The notes under the pieces were generated by a model that searched no databases, had not been told where the DNA came from, and saw only the letters and a program-made list of their open reading frames with translations. From the NCBI RefSeq assembly GCF_019655335.1, contig NZ_BPFD01000026.1:1-54287 (forward strand): a DNA stretch of 54,287 bases. The letters run 5' to 3'. The DNA is from Shewanella hafniensis (GTDB lineage Bacteria > Pseudomonadota > Gammaproteobacteria > Enterobacterales > Shewanellaceae). This document shows, in pieces, positions 30,350-40,293 of this stretch. Numbering within the stretch: the first letter of the stretch is position 1; each line of letters starts with the position of its first letter. The position numbers were made by a program, and so were the translations under genes.

Positions 30350-32512
30350 ATGCAAAAACTCACGGTTATTTTATTTACTCTGTTGCTGTCACTGCCTTTT
30401 AGCGTTCAAAGCCGAGATATCGAAGCTGATGAAGTTGAGTTAAGAGAATCGCCACAGCAAATGTATGATGCGCTCAACCAATCCATTTCCTTCCCCCTTT
30501 CGTTTCAAAACCGTGACCAATTTGAACGTGCAGCCCAAGAGCAAGGCTACAGTCCAACCGAATTTGAACAGATTTTGTATCTGCTGACTCGGCTGAATAT
30601 GGAGCCGAACGTGAAAACCAAGGTCGGTTTTCAAGACGCAAAAAGCTTGATTGCAGTTTTATCCACTGCGGCGCAATCGCCCTATGAACTTGCAATGGTC
30701 GCCATGTTGAATGGGCGTTACCTTGGCCGTACCGAGCAAAAATATCAAGAAGCGATTGGCCTGTATAATGAAGCGCTCACCCGCATCAACGACAGCTATG
30801 ACATCGAAGCATTGATTCTTAAGCACAATATTCATGAGCACTTAGGTGGCTTACATTTATTAATCCGCCAGGAAGTGCCTGCACTGATGCACTTCCACAC
30901 ATACCGCGACATTGCCTATAAACTCAGAAACGATTACTTAATCGCGGCGGCTGAAGCGAGGCTTGGCTTTTATTACAATTTTAATCAGCAGCTTACAAAA
31001 TCACTACAGCATTATAGTGAAGCGATTCGGATCTCCAATCGTTCTAATTACCCTTCAATGAAAACCAATCTGCAATTGCAACTTTCTAAGGTATACCGTG
31101 ACTTAAAGCAGTGGGATGAAGCGCTTAAAAATGCTCATGAAGCCGCTGCTGGCTTTAAAAAGATGGGCAATGACACTTATCTTTCAAGTTGTATGACAGT
31201 GATCGCTATGGTCTATGGCGAACAAGGGGATTGGCATAAAGCGATTGATTACTACCTAAATGCCCAGCAATTAGATGCAAAACGCGGTAACTACATCGCA
31301 CAGGGCCTTAATTTCCATAATTTAGGACAAGCCTACTCAAATATTAATGACAATGTTAACGCCCTAAAATATTTACTGATGGCCAATCAAATATTCAAAG
31401 AAAAACAAAGCCATCACTATCAAGTTTATAACGAACTCTTAATTGGTGAAATCGCCCAAACCAACCAAGATTGGCCGCTGATGATGGCCCATGCCGATAT
31501 CGCATTAGCACTCGCGGTCGATTTAAAACTGGTCGATGAACAAAAATCCGCACTCACCCTTATCGCCTCGGCGGCGCAAAAATTAGGTGAATTAGCAAAA
31601 ACCATCGATGCCCAAGCCCGTATCATTGATCTAGGTAAAAAGCCAGCTGAGACAGATAAAGACTCCCCTGTGTCGGCCTCTGCCCTTGCAGAGCAACAGC
31701 TAAAACTTGAGCTCAACATGCTACAGGGAAAACTCGTTGAGACAGTGAAAGAAAGCAACAACACTCACACGCTACTGCTCATTTGCAGCCTTATTGCCGG
31801 ACTCTTGCTGCTCGTGATTATTTTCATGCTACAAAATCGCCGCAAAATAACGGCTAAAAACGCGGCATTAACTCAATTAACGCTACAGGAGCCCTTCACT
31901 CACAATTTAGGGTATGCCGCATTATTAGCGCACTTAAGCCATAATCAAAGTCAGGAATCCACAACAGCACTCGGGATTATCGCCTTTCCCACCCAACTTA
32001 CGGCGGATCTGGACTATGGCCAATATTTTAGTGATGCAGTAACAGCGCAAATTGCCAATCATCTAACGGATGCACTCGCAGCATCTGTTTATGTGGTACG
32101 CCAAGGGGTATTTGCGGTTCGTTTCACGCAACCTATTGAGCCGACACAAATACTCAGCCAAGTACGCCTGAAACTCGACCAACAGCACATAGTCCATCAT
32201 TTCCGCCTTGGTTTTGCCAACTTGCCACTGCTGGCGAAATCAGAAATTAAAATGGCCGCGAAATTAAAGTTTGAAACCGTGCAGATGGCGCTCGCCTGTG
32301 CCCGCAGTTTAGAGGGAAGTGACGATTATTATGTTGCCCTTAGAGCGCTCGACTTTGTCCCTTTGAGCTTGTTTGCCAATCCACTATTTTTACACCTTGA
32401 AAAAGGCATTGAGCGTGGATTAATCAGATTAGAGACCAACGGGAATAAAGAAGATATTCGCTGGCCTTGCTGGGAAAACAACCAAGATAGGCAATTATTG
32501 GAAAATATTTGA
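30350..32512 (+). CDS. TPR membrane protein with degenerate GGDEF-like end
   Basis: The 720-residue protein has a signal peptide (about 1-21). Residues about 110-430 are helical TPR-like repeats facing the periplasm, with clear units at 205-235, 240-270, 282-310 and 320-350. One membrane helix lies at about 474-494, followed by a basic stop-transfer (QNRRK). The cytoplasmic part (about 510-680) follows GGDEF-domain spacing: NLGYAALLAHL at the usual N-R position, VVRQGVFAVRF where RxGGDEF should be, and RLGFANLP at the SIGIA strand, but all catalytic and metal residues are gone. It is therefore probably a signalling protein without cyclase activity. The GGDEF relation is my inference. An active cyclase gene follows 151 bp downstream. 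Confidence 0.8.
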   Translation: MQKLTVILFTLLLSLPFSVQSRDIEADEVELRESPQQMYDALNQSISFPLSFQNRDQFERAAQEQGYSPTEFEQILYLLTRLNMEPNVKTKVGFQDAKSLIAVLSTAAQSPYELAMVAMLNGRYLGRTEQKYQEAIGLYNEALTRINDSYDIEALILKHNIHEHLGGLHLLIRQEVPALMHFHTYRDIAYKLRNDYLIAAAEARLGFYYNFNQQLTKSLQHYSEAIRISNRSNYPSMKTNLQLQLSKVYRDLKQWDEALKNAHEAAAGFKKMGNDTYLSSCMTVIAMVYGEQGDWHKAIDYYLNAQQLDAKRGNYIAQGLNFHNLGQAYSNINDNVNALKYLLMANQIFKEKQSHHYQVYNELLIGEIAQTNQDWPLMMAHADIALALAVDLKLVDEQKSALTLIASAAQKLGELAKTIDAQARIIDLGKKPAETDKDSPVSASALAEQQLKLELNMLQGKLVETVKESNNTHTLLLICSLIAGLLLLVIIFMLQNRRKITAKNAALTQLTLQEPFTHNLGYAALLAHLSHNQSQESTTALGIIAFPTQLTADLDYGQYFSDAVTAQIANHLTDALAASVYVVRQGVFAVRFTQPIEPTQILSQVRLKLDQQHIVHHFRLGFANLPLLAKSEIKMAAKLKFETVQMALACARSLEGSDDYYVALRALDFVPLSLFANPLFLHLEKGIERGLIRLETNGNKEDIRWPCWENNQDRQLLENI

Positions 32513-32625
32513 TCAATATCGGTAATTAATCACAGAGTCACAGGCAAATCGCATTTGCACTCTACGCCCAGTGTTATAACATTAGTATCATATGAGTTAA
32601 CAGCTAATCTGGACATAGGATTGTC

Positions 32626-32667
32626 ATGTTTTTTAGCCTTGCAGAGTTAGGACAATACTCAGGATGA
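32626..32667 (+). CDS. Possible 13-aa leader peptide coupled to the cyclase gene
   Basis: ATG at 32626 has AGGA five bases upstream (32617-32620), and the frame ends with TGA at 32665-32667. Its stop overlaps the cyclase start in an ATGA junction. The cyclase ATG at 32664 has no well-placed Shine-Dalgarno sequence of its own, so translation by termination-reinitiation is plausible. The peptide begins MFFSLAELG. It may equally be a chance frame. Confidence 0.35.
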   Translation: MFFSLAELGQYSG

Positions 32668-34220
32668 AGGATTCAAGCGCTACAGTTTCACAACTTGCCT
32701 TGCTGCAACAGAAACTCCATTCGGCCAAACTTGCCCTCGATGAAGTCAATGAAGATAGAAATGCAAAGTTACAGACATTACTGCAATTTATTGGTCACTT
32801 AAGCCTCGCCTGCAAAGGGCAAAATCTTGAGCTGGATAATAAACTCGCCAAACTTCGCCATAACTTAAATACGTTTGAGCGAGTCGATGAGGCGTTGCCA
32901 GAATTAGTCGATGTCGAGCGCCTGTTAAAAGGCCAATATCACCACGTGATGGTACAACTCGAAGAGAGTCGTACGGGTTTGTCACAGGTGATCCGTCAAA
33001 TCCAACGCGTTAACTCTGCACCTGAAAAACTCAAAAAAGAAGTTAATTACTTCAAACAAGATCTGGCTAAACCTTTCCACACGGTTTGGGAATATATTCC
33101 TAAAGTTAAGCAAATCATCGGCTTCTACGAAACCATATTACAGCTAGAATTTAACGAATCAGAAAAACTCGATGTCTTGCCTAAGCACAGGCAACTCGCC
33201 CACGAACTGGCGCAGATGATTTCAGAAATCGAGTTCCGTAAAGATCAGCGTGACCAAGTCCTAGTGATCAAAGAAGTGCTCTCTTCTGAGATTGAAGTTG
33301 ACAGTTTGCTCGAAGCCTACCAAACCATTTTAGCCTTATTGCTTGATAACATCGCCCGCGAGAAATCGGCATCGCAAGAGTTTTTGTTTGCCCTCAACGA
33401 TGCCTTAGCCGCAGTGCGTGAGGTGGTGAGCGAATCTTACAATCACAATCAACGTAGCTTCCAATTAAAAACCCAGCTAAATCGTGAGATTAACACCCGC
33501 GTCGACAACGCCGGTGAAATCATTATCGATGTGGAAGACGTCGTTGACCTTAAAGCTCAACTAACAGAGCAACTTAACTCTATCCGCTCGGCATTAGCCC
33601 GTAAAGAAGCCCTAGAGCAAAGAGAGCAAGCTCTGCTGCGCAAGTCGATGGAGACAATGCGTAAAGAGCTTAATGAGTTAAGTAGTGAGGCTAACACCTA
33701 CAAAGAGCGTTTGTTTGAACAACAAAAACTCAACTTACTCGACAGCTTAACTCAATTGCCTAACCGTGCTGCATTAGAAGAGCGCATGGAGCTAGAATAC
33801 CGTAACTATCAACGGCATAAGTCCCCGCTGTGGGTTGCCGTTGCCGATATCGATCACTTCAAAACCATCAACGACAGTTTTGGCCACAGCACAGGTGATA
33901 AAACCTTGCAAGTTATAGCAATGGCATTGAAAAACTCACTACGAGATACCGAATTTGTGGCCCGTTATGGCGGCGAAGAATTTGTCCTGTTATTACCTGA
34001 TGTCGCACCTGCTGATATCGCTCAACTTTTAAACAGAGTGCGCGAGAAAGTAAAAAATATTCCATTTAAATTTAAAAATCAGAGAATTACAGTTACAGTA
34101 TCTATAGGGGCTGCGCAAGTTATGGGAAGTGAGCTCATACATGAGACCTTCGAACGCGCCGATGCAGCACTCTATAAAGCAAAACACGAAAGCAGAGACA
34201 GGGTTGTGATTGACGTATAA
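32664..34220 (+). CDS. Cytoplasmic diguanylate cyclase with coiled-coil N-terminus
   Basis: The 518-residue protein has no signal peptide or membrane helix. Residues 1-350 are almost all helical, with heptad-like stretches at about 10-120, 170-280 and 295-355, an uncharacterised sensory or dimerisation region. The GGDEF domain follows: SLTQLPNRAALEE at 361-373, DIDHFKTINDSFGH at 395-408 and the active loop GGEEF at 436-440. The I-site position reads RDTE (427-430) instead of RxxD, so feedback inhibition by cyclic di-GMP may be weakened. It is probably soluble and active. It stands between the TPR protein and ppnN on the same strand. Confidence 0.92.
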   Translation: MKDSSATVSQLALLQQKLHSAKLALDEVNEDRNAKLQTLLQFIGHLSLACKGQNLELDNKLAKLRHNLNTFERVDEALPELVDVERLLKGQYHHVMVQLEESRTGLSQVIRQIQRVNSAPEKLKKEVNYFKQDLAKPFHTVWEYIPKVKQIIGFYETILQLEFNESEKLDVLPKHRQLAHELAQMISEIEFRKDQRDQVLVIKEVLSSEIEVDSLLEAYQTILALLLDNIAREKSASQEFLFALNDALAAVREVVSESYNHNQRSFQLKTQLNREINTRVDNAGEIIIDVEDVVDLKAQLTEQLNSIRSALARKEALEQREQALLRKSMETMRKELNELSSEANTYKERLFEQQKLNLLDSLTQLPNRAALEERMELEYRNYQRHKSPLWVAVADIDHFKTINDSFGHSTGDKTLQVIAMALKNSLRDTEFVARYGGEEFVLLLPDVAPADIAQLLNRVREKVKNIPFKFKNQRITVTVSIGAAQVMGSELIHETFERADAALYKAKHESRDRVVIDV

Positions 34221-34276
34221 TTGAGCCCCACTATACGCCTTCTCTAATCACTCCTGTCATGACGAAGGAGTGATAA

Positions 34277-35632
34277 ATGATAGTAAAAGTCAGCCCTAAG
34301 GGCAGCATGGATCAGCTTTCGCAACTTGAAGTTGATCGCCTCAAAAAAAGTGCCAAAAGCGCACTATATCAACTGTACCGTAACTGCTCTTTAGCAGTAC
34401 TTGCTGCGGGTTTAAAAACCGACAACTCTAAAGCCCTATTCGAGCAATACCATGATTTTGATATCCACGTCCTACAACGTGAACGCGGAGTTAAATTAGA
34501 ACTGGTCAATCCCCCTGAACAAGCCTTTGTCGATGGCCAGATTATCACCGGCATTCAAGAACATCTGTTCTCAGTCTTACGCGACATCCTCTATATCAGC
34601 GACAGATACGACTCACTCAAACACATTAATCTGACCAACGCCCACCATATCACCAATGTGGTGTTTGATATTTTGCGTAACGCGCGGGCGATTGCCCCCA
34701 TGAAAGACCCTAACGTCATCGTCTGTTGGGGCGGACACAGCATCAATGCCATCGAATACCAGTATACCCGCGAGGTAGGTTATCAACTTGGCCTAAGGGA
34801 ATTGGACATTTGCACTGGCTGTGGTCCTGGCGCGATGGAAGGCCCGATGAAAGGCGCGGCTATAGGTCATGCCAAACAAAGGATCAAAAATGCCCGATAT
34901 ATTGGTTTAACTGAACCAAGTATTATTGCCGCCGAACCACCAAATCAAATCGTCAATGAACTGGTGATTTTACCCGATATTGAAAAACGCCTCGAAGCCT
35001 TCGTGCGCTTAGGCCACGGCATTATTATTTTCCCAGGAGGTGCTGGCACGGCGGAAGAATTACTCTATATCTTAGGTATCTTACTCAACGAAGAAAATCA
35101 AGAAACCCCTTTCCCGCTGATCCTCACTGGCCCCACGGAAAGCGCCGATTACTTCATCAAAATTGATGAGTTTATTGCCTCAACCTTAGGCCCAGAAGCT
35201 CAGAAGAAGTATCAAATCATCATAGATAATCCCACTGAAGTAGCGCGTATCATGAAGAAAAGCATGGAGCAAGTGAAAGCCTATCGCCGCTCAACGGGTG
35301 ATGCTTACCAATATCAGTGGGCACTGAAGATTGAATCTGAATTCCAGTTACCTTTTATCCCGAGCCACGAGGTGATGGCAAACTTGGACTTGCACTTCCA
35401 AACCAATAAAGCCGAGCTTGCCGCCAACCTGCGCAAAGCGTTTTCGGGTATAGTGGCGGGTAACGTCAAGTCGGAAACAATCAAGCACATAGAGCGTGAT
35501 GGACCCTTCCAATTAAAAGGCGATCCCAAGCTCATGGATATGATGGATAAACTCTTGAGTGCATTTGTACAACAACAAAGAATGAAGCTTCCCGGAAGCG
35601 CCTATATTCCTTGCTACCAAATAGTGAAATAG
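34277..35632 (+). CDS. ppnN: Nucleotide 5'-monophosphate nucleosidase PpnN
   Basis: PpnN (YgdH) splits nucleoside monophosphates into base and ribose 5-phosphate and is controlled by (p)ppGpp in related species. The 451-residue protein has the N-terminal domain, a LOG-type Rossmann core with [16 protein letters not shown] and the signature [10 protein letters not shown] that binds the phosphate and activates catalysis, and the C-terminal domain. A strong AAGGAG lies at 34265-34270. It is followed 21 bp later by xni, the same neighbour as in enterobacteria. Confidence 0.95.
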   Translation: MIVKVSPKGSMDQLSQLEVDRLKKSAKSALYQLYRNCSLAVLAAGLKTDNSKALFEQYHDFDIHVLQRERGVKLELVNPPEQAFVDGQIITGIQEHLFSVLRDILYISDRYDSLKHINLTNAHHITNVVFDILRNARAIAPMKDPNVIVCWGGHSINAIEYQYTREVGYQLGLRELDICTGCGPGAMEGPMKGAAIGHAKQRIKNARYIGLTEPSIIAAEPPNQIVNELVILPDIEKRLEAFVRLGHGIIIFPGGAGTAEELLYILGILLNEENQETPFPLILTGPTESADYFIKIDEFIASTLGPEAQKKYQIIIDNPTEVARIMKKSMEQVKAYRRSTGDAYQYQWALKIESEFQLPFIPSHEVMANLDLHFQTNKAELAANLRKAFSGIVAGNVKSETIKHIERDGPFQLKGDPKLMDMMDKLLSAFVQQQRMKLPGSAYIPCYQIVK

Positions 35633-35653
35633 AGAGCGAAACAACGACACCCC

Positions 35654-36442
35654 ATGAACAAGTTTTTAATCATCGATGGTCTCAACTTGGTTCGCCGCAT
35701 CTATGCGGCGATCCCCGATGAAACAGATATGCAAAGCCTCACAGAGCGCGTCAGTTCGGCGTGCACTAAACTGTTGCGGGTACATCGCCCTACCCATGTG
35801 GCTATCGTGTGGGACGGTGATGAAATATCATGGCGTAAACAGCTTTATCCCGATTACAAAAAAGGCCGTAAACCTATGCCAGAACCACTGGCACAGGGTT
35901 TAGTTGCGCTGCAAGACCATTTAACCGCAATGCATATTGCCTCTATTTATGCGGCGGCTGAAGCCGATGATGTGATTGCGACACTGGCGATAAAAACCGC
36001 CAAAGCGCAAGGTGAAGCCATAATTGTGTCCACCGACAAAGGTTTTAGTCAGCTTAATCATCGCCAAATCAGTCAATGGGATCACTTTAATCAGCAATAT
36101 CTTGATATTGCGGCATTGGAACAAAAACTTGGCGTTGAGCGCAGCCAATTTCTCGACTTGATGGCATTAGCGGGCGACAGCGGTAATAAAATACCCGGTA
36201 TTGCAGGCATAGGCCCTAAGTCGGCCGCCGAGTTATTGAAAACCTTTAGAAGCTTACCGACCTTGTTTTCATCCTTATCCAACTTAGGCGCTAAGCAAGC
36301 GAAGAAACTTGCCGAAGGTAAGGAGATGGCAAGACTCAGCTATAAGCTGGCGCAGTTACAAACAGACCTGCCACTCAATATCAACTTGAAAGACTTTCGC
36401 GTGATTGGCTCCCCACCTGAAAAAACCATCAATCAAGACTAA
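35654..36442 (+). CDS. xni: Flap endonuclease Xni
   Basis: Xni is a polymerase-I-type 5' nuclease domain protein that cuts flap structures. The 262-residue sequence has acidic metal-binding motifs in IIDGLNLVRR, AIVWDGDE and AEADDVIATLA, then VSTDKGFSQL. The DNA-binding helix-hairpin-helix IAGIGPKSAAELL is close to residue 185. Some of the second-site acidic residues of larger 5' nucleases are reduced, as is normal for Xni. It follows ppnN closely and likely shares its message. No other promoter is apparent. Confidence 0.93.
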   Translation: MNKFLIIDGLNLVRRIYAAIPDETDMQSLTERVSSACTKLLRVHRPTHVAIVWDGDEISWRKQLYPDYKKGRKPMPEPLAQGLVALQDHLTAMHIASIYAAAEADDVIATLAIKTAKAQGEAIIVSTDKGFSQLNHRQISQWDHFNQQYLDIAALEQKLGVERSQFLDLMALAGDSGNKIPGIAGIGPKSAAELLKTFRSLPTLFSSLSNLGAKQAKKLAEGKEMARLSYKLAQLQTDLPLNINLKDFRVIGSPPEKTINQD

Positions 36443-36552
36443 ACTTCTGTTAATACAAAGTTGCAATTAACGCATTTACCTTAGCGCAACAAAAGCGTAT
36501 TTTATGGACGTGCTCAAGTGACTCATTTAATGAGGTAAAGGAATAACTATAA

Positions 36553-36975
36553 ATGAAATCAAAAGTTTCAGTAATTATCGGTAGTATTTTTGCCGCCTAC
36601 GTCGTCTTTGTTGCCGTGGTTGTACTGGTTTATGAACCAACGCCAGAAGACATGAATTGGGAAGACAGACAGGCCTATAACAGCCAGAAGATGAACGATT
36701 TAACCTTAGGGCAAAATATCGATTCGGTAAAAGAATTGCTCGGTAAAGCCGACTTTTCAGAGGCAAAAGCCGTCAAAGAAACTAAGTTACAGGTGCTCTT
36801 TTATCGCACTCACCATGAGAAATCAGACGGTGTGACGACCAAAGAGGAATGTACCCCGCTTATTTTTGAAAATGATAAGTTGATTGCTTGGGGCCAAGAT
36901 ACCTACAAGCAATACCTCGATGCGGGCACAGACACTGTGCTCACTTCCGCCCACGAGACATTGAGCAGTAAATAA
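36553..36975 (+). CDS. DUF3192 family membrane-anchored protein
   Basis: The 140-residue protein has one N-terminal hydrophobic segment (about 6-28) that could be an uncut signal anchor. The rest has an SmpA/OmlA-like alpha-beta pattern around LGQNIDSVKELLGKADFSE and VLFYRTHH. The family has no established function. It starts behind AAAGGA and follows xni at 110 bp, with a terminator immediately after, so it is probably the last gene of the ppnN-xni unit or a separate one. Confidence 0.8.
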   Translation: MKSKVSVIIGSIFAAYVVFVAVVVLVYEPTPEDMNWEDRQAYNSQKMNDLTLGQNIDSVKELLGKADFSEAKAVKETKLQVLFYRTHHEKSDGVTTKEECTPLIFENDKLIAWGQDTYKQYLDAGTDTVLTSAHETLSSK

Positions 36976-36994
36976 ATACGGCTGACTGCTAAAT

Positions 36995-37025
36995 AAAAAC
37001 GCCACCTATATCGGTGGCGTTTTTA
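36995..37025 (+). terminator. Terminator after the DUF3192 gene
   Basis: AAAAACGCCACC (36995-37006) pairs with GGTGGCGTTTTT (37013-37024) around TATATC. It is flanked by A and T runs and can work in both directions. Confidence 0.85.
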
Positions 37026-37203
37026 TTTCACAATGACTTAGCTCTGAATGACGCTATATTTAACTTACTAAGCCATTGAATGGCTTTAGCAAATAAACGA
37101 CTAAGGCGCTAAGCATCCAACTTAGCCTCTGAGTCGCAGAGTGTCTTTAAGTGACTGAATACCTAGGTCACTCAGCGCAATACCAATAAGCTAAACCAGT
37201 CGC

Positions 37204-40038
37204 TTATTCATCATCGGCCTTGTACTCGACATAGGCTTCGCCTTTGCTGAGCCATTCTGGTGCGGGTTTACCTTTCAGATAATGGTCGAAATACTGCATC
37301 ATACGAATGCTGTAATCGAGCTTGTTCGGGTACTTTTTCAAGTGATGCGGCTCATCCTCGTATTGTAAGAACACCACATCTTTACCCGCACGGCGCATAG
37401 CCAAATACATTTCAACACCTTGCTCCCATGGTACTGCATCGTCCTTATCACCAAACATGATCATCAAAGGCGTTTGAATACGGTCAGCGTAAAATACTGG
37501 TGAGTTTTCAATGTACTTTTGCGGCGCGGCAAACAAACTTGCGCCAATACGACTCTGTCCGGTTTCATACTGGAACTGACGCGCAATACCTGTGCCGTGG
37601 CGAATACCGCTATAGGCACTGGTCATGTTCGATACCGGCGCACCTGCAACCGCCGCCTTAAACATCTTAGTTTGAGTAATGGCAAACGCCGTTTGATAGC
37701 CACTCCAAGAATGACCTTGCAGCCCAATAGCATCGGGATCGGCAATGCCCATCTCAATCAGCTTTTGCACGCCAGAGGTGAGCGCTTGCACCGAACTCGC
37801 ACCTGGGTAACCAATTTCAAAACGAATATCCGGTAGGAACACCGCATAGCCATTATTGATATACCAAGCAAAGTTAGGTCTGTGGTTAATGTTCATCTGC
37901 GGAAAGGCGTGCAGTCTATCCGTCATAAAGCGATAGTAATAAACCAGTACAGGATAGCGCTTACCCGCTTGATAATTCGTCGGCTTGATCAGCACGCCAT
38001 CTAACGGTTTACCATCGCCATTTGTCCAGTGAACTAACTCGGATTGGCTCCAGTTAAAGGCTTGACGCTGCTTATCTAAATCCGTTTGCTTAACTGCATT
38101 TTGCGGTGCGCTATAGCTGGTCGTATATAAGTCAGGGAATAAGTCAAAACGCTCCTTAGAAAACACGATAGTATCGCCGTCTTTACTGCGTCCCAATACT
38201 GTCAGCTTATACTCACCTTGCATCAACGTCTTCACACCCGCTTCGCCCAAGGTGGCTTGATAAAAACCATCGGCCTTGGTTTTATCACTATAACCGTGGA
38301 GTAACACAGTGGCGTTATAGGCAAGTTCGGTCGGCTCATCGGGATTATCGACTAAGCCCTCAAGGCGATATTGAATTTTCTGGGTGCGCCCTTTACCTGC
38401 GGTTAGCGCAAAACCTGCCTTAGATTCAGTATTAAACTGCCAGACATCGTATTTATCGTAAACTAAGAACCCTGCGTCATCTTTAAGCCAAGGACCAAAA
38501 CCGTATCCCGGCGCGCTCGAAGGATAATCATGGTCTTCATCAGCAAAGCTGACCTTCAGGGATTTTGTGAGATTAGTACGACGAGCCTCAGCAATATCGT
38601 AAAGATACACATTACCTTGCTGATAATAAGCCACATACTTGCCGTTACCCGACAAACTTGGCTCGGCATCGCTCGGCTGCTGAGTCAAAAAAGGCACTTT
38701 ACTACCAGTGTTAATATCGACCAAATAATAGTCTTGATAGAAGCCCGCCCACGTCGCCATCTTACGATAGGGCAAATCTGAACTCGCCAACATAAAGCGC
38801 TTATGTTGTGAAATGGTCACATCTGGCACAGTTTTATCGCCAAGCTGCACCACGTTATTTGAGCCTAAATGCAATACCGCAAGGTAAGTGCGTTTTTGCT
38901 CATCCTCATATTGTTTGATTTCGTGGGGTTTAATCCGTGAGTCATCACCATGCCATACCTTAAGCCCGCGCTGTCCGGTAACAATATCGGCATTAAACAG
39001 GTCTTTTTCTTCGGTGACTTTCTGCAAACTAAGCTGCTGACTCACCTCTGGCACGCGGCCGAAGAACAGGCGTTCGCTGTCCAATGAGAAGCGTAAACTT
39101 GTGTGGCGATTGAGTTTCCACTCGGGTGACTCAGGGGTTTTGCTGATTTTACCCGATTGCAAATCGACCAGCGATAACTGATAGCTGCGACCATAGGGCA
39201 ACTCGCTATCTTTGCCCTGCGTAAACGCTAGCCAACGACCATTTTTAGCCAGCGCTAACGCGCCAACCTGTTGGCTAGGCGAGTCAAAAGCAACGGTTTT
39301 TTGGTGGGTACGTAAATCCACTAACTGCAATTGATGCTGTTTATTGGCGATATCGTTCACCGCTAACGCAAGTCGATGGCTCCCCTTATCAAACACATAA
39401 CCTGTCACTTGCTCAACATCGATGCGCTGGGTTTGACCGTCTAAACTAAGCAAAGTAAAACGGCGGCCTTGGTCAAACTTATCAACCTTTGGCTTATCCG
39501 CTTTAGCAGGAGTTTGTATGCCTGCTTCAGCGAGTTTTTCGATGGTTTTAGGCTCAGCATCTTTTTTAGACTCTTCATCGGCATCAAACCACATTGCCAA
39601 ATGTTTACCGTCATCACTGAACACGAATTCCTTCACGCGCTCAAAGCGGGTTTGAGTGCCCGTTTGGGTATCGAGTAATACCATGTCAGATTTGAGTTTT
39701 TTCTTCGCCTTGGCGTCACTCGTTTCACGCGTGAGCAAACTCGGTTTGACCACCACAGCCACAAAGCGTCCATCGTGACTCACTAAAGGATCTGACCCAC
39801 CCGCAATTTGATAACTTTGCTGCGACAGCACATTTTTCACAATGACGTGACTATCCCCGCGATCGGGCGCAGACTCGACCGCGATAACTTGGCCCTTATC
39901 TGAGATAACCGGTTTTTCAAGGGACTCAAAGTGCATGATGTCTGTGAGGGTGAGCGGTTTAGTGCTGGTTTCAGCCTGCACTGCAGGCAATATTCCAAGG
40001 GATAACAGCACCAGAGATGTGATAGGGATTAACTTCAA
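37204..40038 (-). CDS. S9-family prolyl oligopeptidase-like exported peptidase
   Basis: The 944-residue protein starts with TTG behind AGAGGAAG and has a signal peptide cut near VQA-ETST (residue 22). Residues about 40-700 form beta-propeller-type repeats. The C-terminal alpha/beta hydrolase domain has nucleophile Ser777 in GHSWSG, Asp866 in GDKDDAVP and His near 898 in DEPHHL. It should be a periplasmic or secreted serine peptidase acting on peptides. It is unusually long for the family because of the extended propeller region. It stands alone and converges with the DUF3192 gene, with icd divergent. Confidence 0.92.
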   Translation of the reverse strand: MKLIPITSLVLLSLGILPAVQAETSTKPLTLTDIMHFESLEKPVISDKGQVIAVESAPDRGDSHVIVKNVLSQQSYQIAGGSDPLVSHDGRFVAVVVKPSLLTRETSDAKAKKKLKSDMVLLDTQTGTQTRFERVKEFVFSDDGKHLAMWFDADEESKKDAEPKTIEKLAEAGIQTPAKADKPKVDKFDQGRRFTLLSLDGQTQRIDVEQVTGYVFDKGSHRLALAVNDIANKQHQLQLVDLRTHQKTVAFDSPSQQVGALALAKNGRWLAFTQGKDSELPYGRSYQLSLVDLQSGKISKTPESPEWKLNRHTSLRFSLDSERLFFGRVPEVSQQLSLQKVTEEKDLFNADIVTGQRGLKVWHGDDSRIKPHEIKQYEDEQKRTYLAVLHLGSNNVVQLGDKTVPDVTISQHKRFMLASSDLPYRKMATWAGFYQDYYLVDINTGSKVPFLTQQPSDAEPSLSGNGKYVAYYQQGNVYLYDIAEARRTNLTKSLKVSFADEDHDYPSSAPGYGFGPWLKDDAGFLVYDKYDVWQFNTESKAGFALTAGKGRTQKIQYRLEGLVDNPDEPTELAYNATVLLHGYSDKTKADGFYQATLGEAGVKTLMQGEYKLTVLGRSKDGDTIVFSKERFDLFPDLYTTSYSAPQNAVKQTDLDKQRQAFNWSQSELVHWTNGDGKPLDGVLIKPTNYQAGKRYPVLVYYYRFMTDRLHAFPQMNINHRPNFAWYINNGYAVFLPDIRFEIGYPGASSVQALTSGVQKLIEMGIADPDAIGLQGHSWSGYQTAFAITQTKMFKAAVAGAPVSNMTSAYSGIRHGTGIARQFQYETGQSRIGASLFAAPQKYIENSPVFYADRIQTPLMIMFGDKDDAVPWEQGVEMYLAMRRAGKDVVFLQYEDEPHHLKKYPNKLDYSIRMMQYFDHYLKGKPAPEWLSKGEAYVEYKADDE

Positions 40039-40293
40039 TGTCTTCCTCTTTTATATATTTGTTAGACTAAAGTAGACTTTTTTAACCATTGGCTCTCCAT
40101 CATGGTGAGAACCCAGTATTTTTACAAGTTATACCACATAAAAAATCGTGATATTGCTCACTATTTCCTGTGAAGTTTGACCAAAGATGGTTAAAATAAT
40201 AGACAGAAAAAATACCAAATTCATAGTCCTGCTACCCAGTTAACGCTGGGGGCAGACAATTGCAGTAACGACGAACCGTGGAAGGACTTCTCC

